This document shows, piece after piece, positions 26,401 to 39,230 of a DNA stretch of 64,000 nt. The DNA comes from Gymnogyps californianus (lineage: Eukaryota; Chordata; Aves; Accipitriformes; Cathartidae). Position 1 is the first letter of the stretch. Every line of letters begins with the position of its first letter. Under the pieces are notes generated by a model. It did no database searches. It had not been told where the DNA came from and saw nothing but the letters and a program-made list of their open reading frames with translations. The translations under genes and the position numbers were made by a program. The DNA is taken from positions 101,320,877 through 101,384,876 of the forward strand of contig NC_059472.1 in the NCBI RefSeq assembly GCF_018139145.2. The letters run 5' to 3'.

Positions 26401-27104
26401 TCCACAAAGGATCTGCCAATGAAGCTGCATTATTGTGTGAAGACTGCAGACCAAAAAATGCTTCAGTCTTAGTAAGTGTAGGATCTGTGACAATTTCTGT
26501 TCTAACCATTTGTCCCCTGTCTCATGCTGCCAAACTCATGAAACTATCCTGAAAAAAATAAGGGAATGCTGTAGCCACCTTGTGAAAGCACTTTGTTTTG
26601 CCTAGACATGCAGGACACCACAGTCCAAGCTTAGGTTCTCCTCTTGGGACATCTCTTCACATCTCAATTGCTTATGCACTGCCTATGTTTCACAGCAACC
26701 CGCAGCCCACCTCTTCTCACTGTCCTTGTATTGCGTGCTTGTATTGTGGAGTTCTGAGGTTGTTTTAAATCCGAGCACAAGCGGCATGAAACTGCGTTGT
26801 CTGTTCTGTCTTAGCGTCTGGCAGAAGTGAGCTCCTGGTGGTGATGCAGAGCGTGCCGTGGTCAGCCTTGAATATGACACCACAGTTCAAGGGAACTCCA
26901 GGGACCCTTGCAATCACTTCTGTTTTGACTTTTGTGAGTGAGCAGGTTGTGCCTGATGGTTACATTAACAAAGTATTTAAGCTAGGAGTTTGTATTCCAG
27001 GTTAATTTTAGGTAATTCCTACTACCTGTCCTAAATTTCTTCAGTTCTATTAAATATCATTGTTTAATTGCTTAATACATGAATAAGTCAATAAAATAAT
27101 TTAC

Positions 27105-27190
27105 TACATCAGATCAGAACGGACAGTGGCCAGCATAGCATGGTTCAGCACCTGGCAAAAGCCTTCACATAGCCTGGCCTCTGGGACACA
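27105..27190 (+). mobile_element. Possible ancient amniote repeat fragment
   Basis: ATCAGATCAGAACGGACAGT then GGCCAGCATAG and AGCACCTGGCAAAAG resembles the phrase 'acagtggccaatgccaggtgc' of an old CR1-type repeat known from reptile genomes. It is short and diverged, so low confidence. Confidence 0.3.
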
Positions 27191-30100
27191 TTGTGCTGAG
27201 AAAGGAGGTATTTAGCTGAAATGCCAGCATTATTCCTCACTCTTTCTGTAAATACCACAGGATCTGTAACTGGTAGCTGGCTGGCCAAGAGGTACCTGAG
27301 AAGGGATGTCAGTTTTCGTATGTCAGGTGTTTGTGCTTCCTGAACATTATATTGTTAAACTCCTTGGGTATAGCAGCAAAGTGCAGACATATTGAACGCA
27401 TTAGTTACATGCAAATGGTTTGAACAGAAAATAGCCCACACTAGTATTATTTTTAAGGAAAGATGAAGTAATCTAATGCAATTATAAGAGCCTGAAATAT
27501 GGCTGATTTATTGAGAGACACCATATTTGGCTTCAGTGACACAGCTGAAAAAACCTTGGAAGTAAGAAACACAACAGGGACACTTTTGGTTTAAAAAATA
27601 CTTAATGTGAAATGCAGATTTTGGAAATATTGACACAAATTCCGTTTTCATTCAAACGTATGTGACTTAGTTAATTACCTATGGACAGAATCTGGCCCTC
27701 TTATTTATTTCTCTTATTTTTTTCAGCCTAGGGCACAGTTCTCAGTTATACTGCTGGAAGTCTGGGTAAAGTGACATTCCTCATATTTGTCTAAAGCTTA
27801 AATTGACCCTAATGGAAAGAGCTGAAAAGAGTTCATTTGTTCTTCATCTTTTGTTCTCTTGAGCACTCTGGATTCTAACTGAAAAAGAAATGGAAAAGGT
27901 GTAATGTGACCTGAAAGAAAAGCTGCTCCTGTGACACCTCCAGATCACAAAGGTTTAGACCAAGTTTTTGGAGTACTTATGAAACTCAAACTGTGTTGTG
28001 TGCAGTTTGCCATTCCACAGATTTTTAAAGTCACTGAGAAATCACTACAATGAACTAGTCAGTCCTTGGGCATATTAGCATCCTTCCATTTTACCTAATT
28101 CTTCCTTTGTTAAGCTCATAACTTTCAACTAAACTTTTGTATATATTTAAAAATTACTACTAAAAATCCAGCTTTTCATTTTGCTTCTAAGCATTTTTAA
28201 TAACAGTAAAAGGCTTCCTAACCAAAGAAGAGATGGCATTTTCATTTCTTCTCCTCTGAAGTCCAGGGGTTAAGAAAGCAAGTTGTATCGTGGAGGTCTG
28301 TGGTCAGGTCCTTTTGCCACTGATTGAGAATGCGAGTTTGAAGGAGGGAGTCTGCTGTAAGAGTATTTTGATGGTAAGGCTGAAAGATATGGCTGTATTA
28401 CCATGTTAAAATTCATTTAGAGGATAATATAATGTGGGTGCTCAGCTGGAAGGTGCAATACCCTTGCTGGTTAGTATTTTAATGGCTATTTGAAAAAGCC
28501 CTCTCAGAATGCCCCGTGACACAGTATTTAGGGTAGTCTGCTGGGGATTGTGGGTTTAGGAGTGAGAAACTGAATCTACAGCTTTTGTTTCTCTGGAGAG
28601 GATTTTAACATTTAGGAAAAATAGGTACATATCTTCACACTATCTGTTCACTAAATTTTTTTTTCCATCAGCTAAAACCTTTAAGCAAATCAGCTAGACA
28701 GCTTCAATCATGTTTTTTTTCTTTTGCTTAGAACCCTGAAAATGTAGTAGAGATGTTTTAGATTTATCTTTTTGTCTTATTTTACATTCCTACACTGGGA
28801 AAATGGATTTCTGGGTAGAATAAAGGAGGGGTTTTGCGAGTTAATCTTGTATAAGTCCTGTGAGTTCGCTGTGCAGTCTGATGTCAGATAAATACTCAAG
28901 ACAGTTATAAAGTTTTATGATATGTCTGCAGTGCAATCAGAGAGAAGAGCAGGTATTCTGGGTACTTTCTGAAATGGGTGCTGTGAACTGAAATCCGTAC
29001 CACCAATGGTCTATCCTGCCTGTGATAACTGATCTAGAAATCACCCTGGCCACTATGACAGGGTCACGCCTTCCTAGGCTGAAAAGCATCAGATTAATTA
29101 CAAGATTTGCTAAATATTTAATTGATATCTTTCAAACCTACTACTTACTTCCTTCTTAAGGAGTCTTGTATTTACTAAATACATTTGTTAAATTCCCTAG
29201 CTGGATCACCCCTATTTCTTTCTATCCCCTAAGTTCACCTAAGACACTATGTTAAAAGTGCGGGCGCTCTGGGCTCTTTCTATATTCAGCGGAGAGTGAT
29301 AATCTCAAGAGCCCATCTAAGAGTGGTAACAGAGGATGGCTCCTCACTTAGATGCCATCGTTCATTGTATAAAACTAAGTAGGGTGACTCTGAGGCTCCA
29401 TGTGTTGCTGTAAATAACACAGCATTGATGCACACTGTCTCAGTAAAGTCTGTTTAGATGCTTCTCACACAAAAAAGTGCAGTCCAAGTGCCAACAACTA
29501 CAACCTGCCCTTCTGTCACAGGGTATAAGTGGGGCAGAATGGAAGATGTGGAGATAGTGGGTTTTAAAACATTGTCAGACCTCTTGTTGCAAAAATCTGC
29601 ACCTGCCTATAGAACAATGTAGTCCCTTTCTATTGTGCCCAGTAATAATTTTTCTTCTCTCTACCCATCTATTTCCCTTTTTGTCACTTCTTAAAAAAAA
29701 AAAAAGATGTCTAAGCAACACCAATTTCTGAATGACAAAATCTGTGAGCAGAACTTCTCTGCTGCATTGTCCACTTCCTAATGGCTGTTTTTCCACAATA
29801 CCATACGAAATCCTGATACTTGGGAAAGGTAGAAGGAAAGAGAAAAAGAAAGCATGTGTGTGGAGGATATACCCAGAAATCAGAACCATGCCATGTAAAA
29901 TTGTTACAGCTGTTTCTGTTTTTATTGACTGTTTCTTTTGGATTCATTTCTCTGGCAACTGCTGCTCATATGAGCAGGAAGGCATGCAGCATGACATTGC
30001 TGTGGGCCGTGGGGTCCTAGGGCCAGGAGTAGGTGGAGAGTGGAGGGAAGGGAAGAGGGTGTGGTGGTGAGGACATTTATGTGGGACACATCAAAGCACA

Positions 30101-32146
30101 TCCTTGTAATATGTTACAGTAACCCAGGAAATTCAGTGCAGATGCACTGAATAACCTCATGGCGATCCAGGGTTTGCAATACTGTTACAGCAGCAGCTGT
30201 CACAGTACTTGATTTTTTGAATTTCAGTGAGCCACTTCTCCCCCTGCTTTCTTACACAAATCCATTCTCTTTATTTCAGTTTTCTCTTCTGAGCAGTCTC
30301 GCTACACAGTATGTCAGGCAAATGAAAGTAAGTGTGCTACAAATGAGTTCAGCTGTGCCTCTTATAAGCTGGGAGGGAGTAAAGAGTGATTGTTATAGCC
30401 TTTTTTGATTTGCTTGGATATGACATTAAAGGGGCTGTTCAAACATGGAAATAGTGAATTAGGTAATTCTGTACATGGAGGGAAATAGCAAGAGAGAAAT
30501 TTTTCCATGTGAGTAGGTATTAATCTTTTTTTGGACAATATGAAGTATCTGCCTCCTTTGATAGAAACACTAGATGGAAGCTGAAAGATAGGAAATGTGA
30601 TTTAAGATGCTCAACTCAGTTCACTGACCAAAGAGGGAAAAATCTAGAAAGAAGTCTGAAAAGCACAGTTGGCTTTTTTTCTGCTCTCTTTTCATCCCTT
30701 GGAGTTGCTCCATTGTAATCAGGCTCCTTAAGTAAATGGCCAGTCTGAAAGGGGTAGATCTTGATATTTTTCGTTCCATATGCAAAATGCATATACACCC
30801 ATATGTTCATATAAATGGTTTGGAATATACACACACCCTTCATATATTTTACTCAGCTACTATGATGTTATATCTCATGGATGCATATAGCAGTGACTTA
30901 GGTCAACAATAAGGCTATCTTTTTTAAAAAAAACCCAACAATGTTAAGTTTTTATTTTGCTAACCAATGTAAAGAAACAAAACTGTAAATGAAAACAAAA
31001 TTATAAAATGCATCTTGTGATGTATATTCATTTGAGATGAAAATTAAAAAAAGTAGTATTATAGATAAATGCATTATATTTTATTAAGCATTACTTCTTG
31101 CTCAGCAATTTGTACTGGAACTCCTTCTCCCATCTGCCCCTGGTTTTTATCCATATGTGGAGCCTCAGTGTGTCCCTGATATTTGTCAATGTGTCAAAAC
31201 TTTGGCACAAGGAGGAGGAAAATAGACCAAAAACTAGAATCTTCAGTCAGAACACACTGAAATCATGTGGATTGGATTCAAATCCCAGAGCCAGTCATAC
31301 CTCTTCAGCTTTTGATTAGAAGTTAAACTCAAAACTGAAGGGCACATAGCTCTAAGATTCACTGCAGCTTTAGCTAAAATGAACACCAGAACCATAGACC
31401 TGCTTTGAAAGAAGCCGCACTTGATCCAAATGTGAAGAATTGACATAAGTCACTGTTAACAAAAGCAGCACCTAAATACAAAGATCAGGTAAGTTCATTC
31501 ACACTGTGAGGACACAAGTTCAGAGTGGTACAAAAAATCATGGTTTTGACATGCAGATCATGCCAATTTTGCTTTAACTAGGCACTGACTTTTTGAACTG
31601 GGGTCTATGTGTATAACACTAGCTTTTCCTGACATACATCTGTTTGCATGTACAAATTATGTTTCTGCCTAGCAAAATACCCCATAATATGCTGTTATCT
31701 GCTTTTACCTGTGTCTGTTTACCTGTGTTTTTTACCCATGACTTTTATTTATGGAGGGTTTGTAACTAATGAGTCACTATGAAAAACTGGTGCTTTATGA
31801 GCAATAGAGACGCAGGGTGAGATGCCTGTGAGTCCCTGTACTCTATGTTAATGCCCAGAGCAAACAATTAAGGAAACACAGGCATTCTTTTAAAAACTGG
31901 AAGCAGAACTAAGCTGTAAAAACAACTAGTCATGTGTCTTTTGTGACTATGCATTTCCAGGCCATTGCCTTATCTGTTGGATGTTCTCCACACAGTTGAT
32001 TGAAAAAAGTAGGTGGGGTGCAATGGGAGAAAAATACTTTTAAAATGAGATTTCTAGCAATTCTTGGCTATGGATGAATCAGATATACTAGTATAATAGG
32101 GATTTTTGCAGAATTTTGGGATGTTAGGTTTAGGTCACAGAGAAAT

Positions 32147-32181
32147 GTTTGAATAAACAAGTGAAAAGTTTGAATAAACAA
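32147..32181 (+). repeat. Local tandem duplication of a 14-mer
   Basis: GTTTGAATAAACAA occurs at 32147-32160 and again at 32168-32181, a period of 21 bp. It looks like a small replication-slippage duplication. Confidence 0.85.
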
Positions 32182-32311
32182 ATCAAATCCCCACCAGACA
32201 TGAAAAAACTACATCTTCTGCTTGACAGTCATTGAGGTATCTTTCAAGTTACCTTTATATAAACTAAATTTGATTATTCATTCCTAGTAATAAATGCCTG
32301 CAGCGCTGGAG

Positions 32312-32353
32312 ATCCTCACAATTATAAGATAAAAATATTACAATTGTGAGGAT
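32312..32353. repeat. Inverted repeat with 12-bp perfect arms, 18-nt loop
   Basis: ATCCTCACAATT at 32312-32323 is matched by AATTGTGAGGAT at 32342-32353. The spacer is AT-only apart from one G and one C. It could fold as a hairpin. It is not the tip of a transposon I recognise, and the loop is too short for a typical pre-miRNA of about 60-70 nt. Confidence 0.88.
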
Positions 32354-33227
32354 AAAATATAAATGAGTATATATGAGAATCCTCTGCCTTTCCTTTATTC
32401 TTTCATGGACTTACTAGGGCAGAATACTTTCCCATACACTCTGCAAATCCAAAGCCCAGACTGCTGCAAGCATACTGCCACTGGCATACAAGCACTCATG
32501 TTGTTTTCTGTTGATCAGCAAAAATCTTTCTCTGAGTTCTCTTGTCTGTTTTTTGAATAAGACAAAGGCCCAAAAGTGATAAAGAACTTAAAAGATGTTG
32601 TTTTGTTTTTTGCTTGAAAAAATTTTCAAACAAGAAAAGCTTTTGATCACTTAAGGATGCTGGGGCTCCTTTTGTTCCTAACAAGGTTATGTCATACTCT
32701 CCACTTGCTCTTTATTCATTCTCTGACTTTTCATTTCTCCCTGCCCAGAATATACCAGGAAAATAATTTCTGCTGTGCTTGCAAATTCTGGAATTTTAAT
32801 AATTCAGCCAAAGATTTTTCTTTTCAGACTGATTTTTCAGTATTTCCTCTCAGATTGTTATGACTTAGCTTTTGGTCTTCAGAATATTGTTATTTCCTCA
32901 CCTGTTATTTTTTTCCTAAGTTCCTTATGTTTCTAACTTGCAATGAATTACATACAATCTCTGCCTAGCCTTGGCTGAGTCACTTGAAATTTTACTATTT
33001 GGCTCTTTGCTGCTGATTAGTATGTGACAATTTTATTCCATTGGTGTAACTTACAAAATTAACTAAACCAATCTTGTGTTTAGTAAGCTAGGAATGAGGC
33101 TATTACAAAGTGAGTGAGCATCTCTGAGAGTCTCATTTTAATAGAAATAAAATTCACATGCCCAAATACCTTGGAAAATCTGAGGTATAAGCCTCAGCTT
33201 CCATCTTTTGGTTATTCTCTTCTCGAA

Positions 33228-33232
33228 TCATG
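33228..33232 (+). repeat. Target-site duplication TCATG, left copy
   Basis: TCATG directly precedes the LTR's 5' TGTCCTGG. The same five bases directly follow its 3' end at 33825-33829. A 5-bp duplication is what ERVL-type integrases leave. Confidence 0.92.
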
Positions 33233-33500
33233 TGTCCTGGTTTTGGCTGGGATAGAGTTAATTTTCTTCCTAGTAGCTGGTATAGTATAAGTATAGCTTC
33301 CTATAGCTGATTTAGTATGAGAATAATGTTGATAACACACTGATGTTTTTAGTTGTTGTTAAGTAGTGTTTACACTAAGTCGAGGACTTTTTGGCTTCTC
33401 ATGCCCAGCCAGCAAAAAGGCTGGAGGGGCACAAAAAGTTGGGAGGGGACACAGCCAGGACAGCTGACCCAAACTGGCCAAAGGAATATTCCATACCATA

Positions 33501-33508
33501 TGACATCA
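33501..33508 (+). promoter_or_regulatory. Degenerate CRE in the LTR U3 (TGACATCA)
   Basis: TGACATCA differs from the ATF/CREB palindrome TGACGTCA by one G-to-A change at the central CpG, the expected result of methyl-CpG decay. It sits about 8 bp upstream of the TATA box, inside the U3 part of the solo LTR. Confidence 0.5.
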
Positions 33509-33515
33509 TGCCCAG

Positions 33516-33522
33516 TATATAA
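33516..33522 (+). promoter_or_regulatory. LTR TATA box (TATATAA)
   Basis: CCCAGTATATAAACTGGGG gives a clean TATA box in a GC-richer setting near the middle of the LTR. Transcription would start about 25-30 bp downstream, near 33545-33550. Because the element is a solo LTR, any transcript would run rightward into flanking host DNA. Confidence 0.75.
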
Positions 33523-33694
33523 ACTGGGGGAGAAGCTGGCCGGGGACCGCTGCTCGGGAACTGACGGCATCGGTCAGTGAGTGGTGAGCAATTGCATTGT
33601 GCATCACTTGTTTTGTATATTCTAATTCTTTTATTATTTTGTTGTTGTTATTATTATTACTACCATTATTATTATTTTCTTCCTTTTCTATCCT

Positions 33695-33700
33695 ATTAAA
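33695..33700 (+). terminator. LTR poly(A) signal ATTAAA
   Basis: TCCTATTAAACTATG carries ATTAAA about 180 bp downstream of the TATA box, which fits the R region of an LTR. GT-rich sequence (GTGGGGGGAGTG) lies about 65-75 bp further on. The variant hexamer is a common functional alternative to AATAAA. Confidence 0.6.
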
Positions 33701-33824
33701 CTATGTTTATCTCAACCCACGAGTTTTACTTTTTTTTTCTGATTCTCTCCCCATCCCACTGGGTGGGGGGAGTGAGCGAGTGGCTGTGTGGTGCTCAGTT
33801 GCCAGCTGGGGTTAAACCGCGACA

Positions 33825-33829
33825 TCATG
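33825..33829 (+). repeat. Target-site duplication TCATG, right copy
   Basis: Identical to 33228-33232. Perfect duplicates show that the LTR boundaries are intact and that the solo LTR arose by recombination within a single provirus. Confidence 0.92.
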
Positions 33830-36800
33830 TATTGCAGGTCAAAAAAAGACTTGCTGAGAAAGAGAACAATCTTATCTTTGCTCCTTTCTGGATCAGATAG
33901 ATAGAGTTTTAAGGAAAATAAGCTAGCTTAATGGACATACAACAGCAGCGATTGTGGGTAGGGAACAATGGCAGGAGCCTAGTAGGATTATATTAAAGAT
34001 TGTGGGAAGAGCCAAGTGGAAGATGTCAAATAGGCAGGTTGTGTTGGACCTGGAAAACACTGAAGCAGGATTTTTGGGGGACTAAAGCCAGTCACTATAC
34101 TGACTTTCATTGAAATGATGTGGATGCTGGTTAGCAAAAGAAGTTGGCATTTCCTGTCATGTAGGGGGAAAATCAGAGACTAGTGAGGGCAGGGACTGAG
34201 TCTGCACATGGCAGGCTGGTTTCTTTGGTCACCTAAACTGGTGTTTCTGGTATGCAAACTTCTAAATTATATCCATTTGATAATTTCTTTATTAAATCAA
34301 AACATAGTACTGAATATGGGGCAAAATATTTCTCAGTGCCTAATATTTAAATGTTCCTGATTTGCCCTGACACATGGATACCTACATAGATATGCTGCTG
34401 TTTGTTCAAAGTCTGGTCCCAACTGTACATTCTTTTCCATGGGAAAGGGGGAAAACTGGAGACCAATCCACAAATTGTCATACATTTTCACAGACCCTGG
34501 AAGCTGTTACTTTCTTGCTGCTTATTATTTTGAAGAGTCTTGCCCACAGGAATCTGCTGTCTCTGATATAAAGTTAGAATGTCTGTATTTTGGGATTGCC
34601 TCAGCAGTAACTCTAGCTACCTCCTGCTTCACTAGCCCTGCAAAGTCACTGCAATTGTGACTAGACTGGGCAAGGTCAACCATAAACCTGACCTTGAGCA
34701 GATTTGTGCTTTACTTTCTTAAAACTTCATTGCCAGGAAAATTGCCTAGCAACTATTGGGTGAAAATCGCAAACAGGAAATATGTTAGATCTGGTTATTT
34801 CTTTGTGGCAGAAAAAAAAAAAAAATTAGTTTGTCTGAGGTTTTTTTTTACAGTTCAAGCAATATACCTAATATTATGGCTGTGGGTTAGTCTTGTGGGC
34901 TAAACATTTAAAACTTGGCTTCAGATTAGCTGAGGGATAAACATGGTTGTTTTGATGGAAAAAACACTTTGATCAAGTTGGAGGATCAGTGCACAGAAGG
35001 TATAAACTGTGAAGAGAAGCAGAGAGAATTGTGACTGATGCTAATCAATCAATAAAGCATATGTCTGGGATGAAATAAACTAGCCAGAGTTAGGAATAAT
35101 AAAGTAAAGGTGTCATTTAGTCAGAATAGCATACTGATATTCTGGAATGGAAGGAAGTCAGTTTTCTTTCAAGGCCTCTATAAGCTTGTGCTTCTACTCT
35201 ATAGTGGTTTATTTAATTTTTACTCCCTTCTAAGTGCTAGTCTCCTTTTGAACAGAGTTGCAGCTTTTACTGCTGCCTTTTATAGTGTGTTCCACAAGTT
35301 AACCCTTTCAAAACACAACTTTTTTCAGCCAACCTCAGGGTACAACAAAACCTCAAAGCTATAGTGGAATTCTTCTAACCAGAAAGGCTTAAAACCTCTC
35401 TAATGAAATAGGAACAAGAAGCCTGACATTTCACCTATTAAAGTAGGAGGTGGGCAAAGGGAAAGGAATAATGATTTATGTTCCCTTTTTTTTTTTCAGT
35501 GTGTTAATATAATGCAAGTTCTAGAATTGAATTAATTTCTGGCACTCCCCACACTCATGTATTCAACAATATCACAGCCAGACAATGACAGGAGGATAAA
35601 ATAATCCAGATGTCTTCAGTTCACGCAGAAAAGAATGAATGTTCTCTTTCACATTTGCAACTAACTGTATATAAATAAGATTAATTTTCTCTAAAAATAA
35701 TATCTGCGTGCTTTTTAGTTAAGGCTGTTTTTAAAATCTGAAGATAAAGAGATAAGCCTTAACAATACCTGTAAGTATGCCAGTAAGTGCCTAGTACAGA
35801 CATACATTTTTTTCGGTATGCATTTTTGTGTCATTTTCAGGTGTGAAGGCTGTTAAAGAAACGCATACACAAATGACGTAAAGATCAGCATTTTTCTTCC
35901 CTTTTAATCAATACCCATACATTTCTCCAGACTTCTTGCTAACAAAATTATTTCCCTTTATTTATTGATGTATCTATTGTAATATGTGTTTTATGTGAAC
36001 CAGCTCATTTCTTTCTTCTAGTGTTCCTCATTAGCATTAGTATCCAAGAAGACAAAGCTGAGTGGGGAACTTAGTTGAAGCTTTATTTGTTCGTTTCATT
36101 TTCAGGGTGGTTTTTTGTTGTTGTTGTTGTTGTTTTTGTTTGTTTGTTTGTTTGTTTTTTTCTTGTTCTTGTTTGGAGGTCTCAAACCCAGTGTTTGGTC
36201 TTCTCTGGTTGCCTTCAGAGAGGCAAGAGGCTCAAGGCCCCTCTCTCAGCTTGCTGCGGCCTCCTATGCAGGTAGATGCTAATGAATGCATTGCAGAAGT
36301 GCCTCATTTGGCTGCACATAGTAAGTCCATTTCTTGAATACAGGCTGGAGCTGGGACTGGTGTTGCTGCTGTGTTTCCTTGTGCTCTTAGAAGCCTTCTT
36401 AGCCCAGATCTTCTACTGATGTCTCATCCATTGTGAGGTGATTATGAACACTGCTCTGCTACAGATCAAAAGCAATTCTATGAGTCTACCTTATTTAGCA
36501 TGTAAGCAACATATGAATTCGAGTATTTTGACTTATTCAACACATATGACACAGCATACCAACTAGTCAATATAGAAATATGCTCTGCATTGTTGTTCCT
36601 GGTACACAGAACACTGTCCATGACACTCCTGGATCAGCAGTTGTTTATCAGCCTCTGTGGTGCTGGAAGGACTAGTGGGTTTTGCTGATTTATTATAGCT
36701 GTCTGAATCAGCTCTCATAAGCACTTTTTCTAGGTTTGTGTGCACATGTAAGAGAAGCAGGCATAGAAGGGAGAGGTGACTTTAGTCATCTTCTGCCCGT

Positions 36801-39089
36801 TTGTGGAGGAATGGGATATTTCCTGACAACTCCAGTTACCATCTGAATCAGGTTTATTCTTGCTGTTAGACTTGCGATATACTGTTTTATGCAGAAAACA
36901 TATTGCTCTGCATTTCTAAACCAGGTTGTAGGCGTGATATAAAATTCTCTTGGGGGCATTTTAAGGTAATAGTGTTTCTTTTTGTTGCAAGACTCACAGT
37001 GAAAAAATGGGCAATCATACTACAGGAATAGCTGCATTACAGAATTCCTTCATGACATTACACTCTACTGAACTCCAAGTCATAACTTATATCACACCTA
37101 AAGTCATTAAGTGTAGAGACAAATTGCTTCATAAAGGCAAATCTTTTGTTACTGGATTTTTCGTCTTTCATGTTAGTGTTCTCTTTGCCATATGTGGTCT
37201 GTGGAATAATATCTAGGATTGCTATTTGAAAATGATTCAGTTGGCTTGGTTTGAGAAAACTCCACTCTCATCTGTTGTAACCAAATTTCTGAAGTAAATT
37301 ATAGCCCTGTGGAGCTACAAGTGGAGAAAACAGCAGCCTTCAGATGACATTTTGATAGTTAAAGGGCCTATTGCTGTTGTATTACTTGCACCACTGATTA
37401 TTTCTGTTTCTTTATTTACGACTATAAAATTGTTAGCTTTGCAAAGGAGAACCTGCCTCAGGTGAAAAATAATGATTCTTAGTTAAGGCTGGACCTAGAG
37501 GGAATGAGAATTTCTCAGAGGAAACATAACCACATTCTGTGCTGTACTTCGGTGCCCCACAGATCCAATCTACCATGCAGACAAATGGAGCTAAATACAG
37601 TGCTTAAATGTGCATATTAAACCCTTGCCAGAAGCTACAGTTATTCAATAATACCAGGATCTCCCCCAGTCTTCTACTAAAACAGTTGGAGCTGACTGCC
37701 AGGCTCATGTTTTCGGGCAGATTATTTCAATCCTTTGGGAGAAGGAGAGCCACTCTAAGAAGTTAATACCTCTGGGGCAGTATATTGGAAAGCTTCATTT
37801 GATCTTCTCTGACATATATGACAGTATCTCATTTTCAAGCTGAAAAAGTCCCATCCATGGGTTATGCCACCACCAACATGCATAAATAAGGCTCTAAGTA
37901 GCAAAGGGAGAGTGATGGGATATTGGAATGAGTGGCAAATGTTATCTGAAGCTCTCATTAGAATTCCACTATTAAAAATCATGCTGACATAGCTGTCTGG
38001 GATAACTGCGGTATGCTGCTGGCTTATTCGCGCTGTTTGGCTGAGTGGATGGTAATTGTCAGCACAGGCATGGTGTCAGTAATCAGGGAGTACTAGTGTT
38101 TTAAACCTCTCTGGCCAGATCTGTAAAAGGACAGCTCACTGAGATCATAGTCCTCTCCATTGATTAACCGTGTCTCACAATTCATCAGTGTGAGCGGCAC
38201 TAATTTTGTTGTGGTCCAATGTATAGAAAATAAACTGTTTCCCCCAAGGACCCCTGAGGAAGTTGTTGTATAAGCCTAGTGATAGTGAAAAAAGAGGATG
38301 GAGATGTAGAAAGAAAGAAGCTCCTCCCACGGTGCACATCAGCCATTAAGAGGCTTTATTAAAAATTGCTGCAGATCTCCTCTGGGTGCTAGAGCTATGC
38401 TGGAGAACAACTGCTGCACAATAGGTTAGGCAAATTGAGATACAGAGGCAGATGGGGGCAATTTCTTGCAAATCCTTGACTGCCTTGGACATCTGGTCCT
38501 CCTGGAGAAGGATATTTCCACACATGTTTTTTATCAGTGAGACAGAATTGCTGGACTATACTGTGGATTCCAATTACAACACTGTGTTTGAAAAAGCCTT
38601 TAAAAGCAGCACCTACTTCTCCCTGTTTCTTCAGCTCTCTAAATCTTTCTGATACTGTTGGCTCTGAAATAGGCTGAATGGGACAATGGGAAATAGCATT
38701 TCAACATCCTTCATTGTGCAAGGTTTTCTGTGTTGGTTTTTTTTTTTTCCCTACTGCAAGTAACAGCTATGTGATTCTGCCTTCTTGGCAGTATAATAGC
38801 TGATTCAAACTGAAATGAGAAAATTGGGACCATTAGGGCAAAAGTCAACAAACCTTTGCAATCCATGATGCAGATTTCTTATCAGTAGTGGGGACAAGAC
38901 ATTCCTGGCCTATTCTTCACTGAAACAAATACAATTCCAAGATGGACATTGCTTCTAAGGGATGGTGTTCTTTCCTAATTCTTAATCCACAGAAAGGTCC
39001 CTGTTTCTAGGAACAATGCTGTTTTCTTGCCTTTCCTTGAGCAGTATCAGAAGATAGTTTCTGTGTTTAAAGACTGGAAATTGGTTTTT
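33830..39089. other. Unique non-coding DNA, no gene seen
   Basis: Only short frames without family features. A TTG/TTTG microsatellite at 36111 accounts for the hydrophobic valine/phenylalanine-rich frames there. Nothing else is recognised. Confidence 0.5.
36111..36172. repeat. (TTG)n-(TTTG)n compound microsatellite
   Basis: About six TTG units (36115-36133) run into about five TTTG units (36137-36156), then a degenerate TTC/TTG tail. It produces runs of V or C and F in translation, which are meaningless. Confidence 0.95.
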
Positions 39090-39230
39090 TTTGCCAGCTC
39101 TGTTATGGCCTCTCAGACTTTGGGAAAACTATTTTTCCTCAGTTATCCCTTTGTGAAATAGAAGCAATAGTACATCTGCTTTCCATGCCTCTTGGGAGAC
39201 TTGATTGATGACTATAATGAGCTTGTAGTT
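39090..39230 (+). mobile_element. MIR-like SINE remnant (sense)
   Basis: CCAGCTCTGTTATGGCCTCT, ACTTTGGGAAAACTATTTTT, CCTCAGTTATCCCTTTGTGA, AATAGAAGCAATAGTA and CATGCCTCTTGGGAGACTTG follow the MIR order 'agctctg...cttgggcaagt...cctcagtttccccatctgtaaaatgg...aataata...cctcacagg'. Strongly diverged. Confidence 0.55.

Larger units (their letters stand above)
20334..33232. other. Unique non-coding DNA, no gene seen
   Basis: About 13 kb between the CA repeat and the solo LTR holds only short frames without family features. Small items inside it are listed separately: an inverted repeat at 22178, a CT-rich tract at 22799, weak ancient-repeat candidates near 23285 and 27105, a 14-bp duplication at 32147 and an inverted repeat at 32312. 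The rest shows nothing I can assign. Confidence 0.5.
33233..33824 (+). mobile_element. Solo LTR of an avian endogenous retrovirus, probably ERVL class
   Basis: A 592-bp element begins TGTCCTGGTTTTGGCTGGGA and ends GGTTAAACCGCGACA, so it has the retroviral TG...CA ends, and it is flanked by perfect 5-bp duplications (TCATG). I recognise this LTR type as a common, widespread one in bird genomes, of the kind catalogued with TguLTR5/ERVL-like families; the exact subfamily name is uncertain. Inside, in order: a U3 with a degenerate CRE (TGACATCA), a TATA box, a short AT-rich (ATT)n region, an ATTAAA poly(A) signal, and a GC-richer U5. No primer-binding site, gag, pol or env follows on either side, so this is the product of recombination between two LTRs that removed the provirus interior. 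Short open frames across it are chance. Confidence 0.93.

Noticed and set aside
32312..32353. Hairpin as a microRNA precursor
   Set aside because: The stem is 12 bp, far shorter than the roughly 30 bp of a pre-miRNA, and no known mature miRNA sequence is recognised.
36062..36337. Hydrophobic V/C/F-rich frames suggesting a membrane segment
   Set aside because: The hydrophobic run is the translation of the TTG/TTTG microsatellite.
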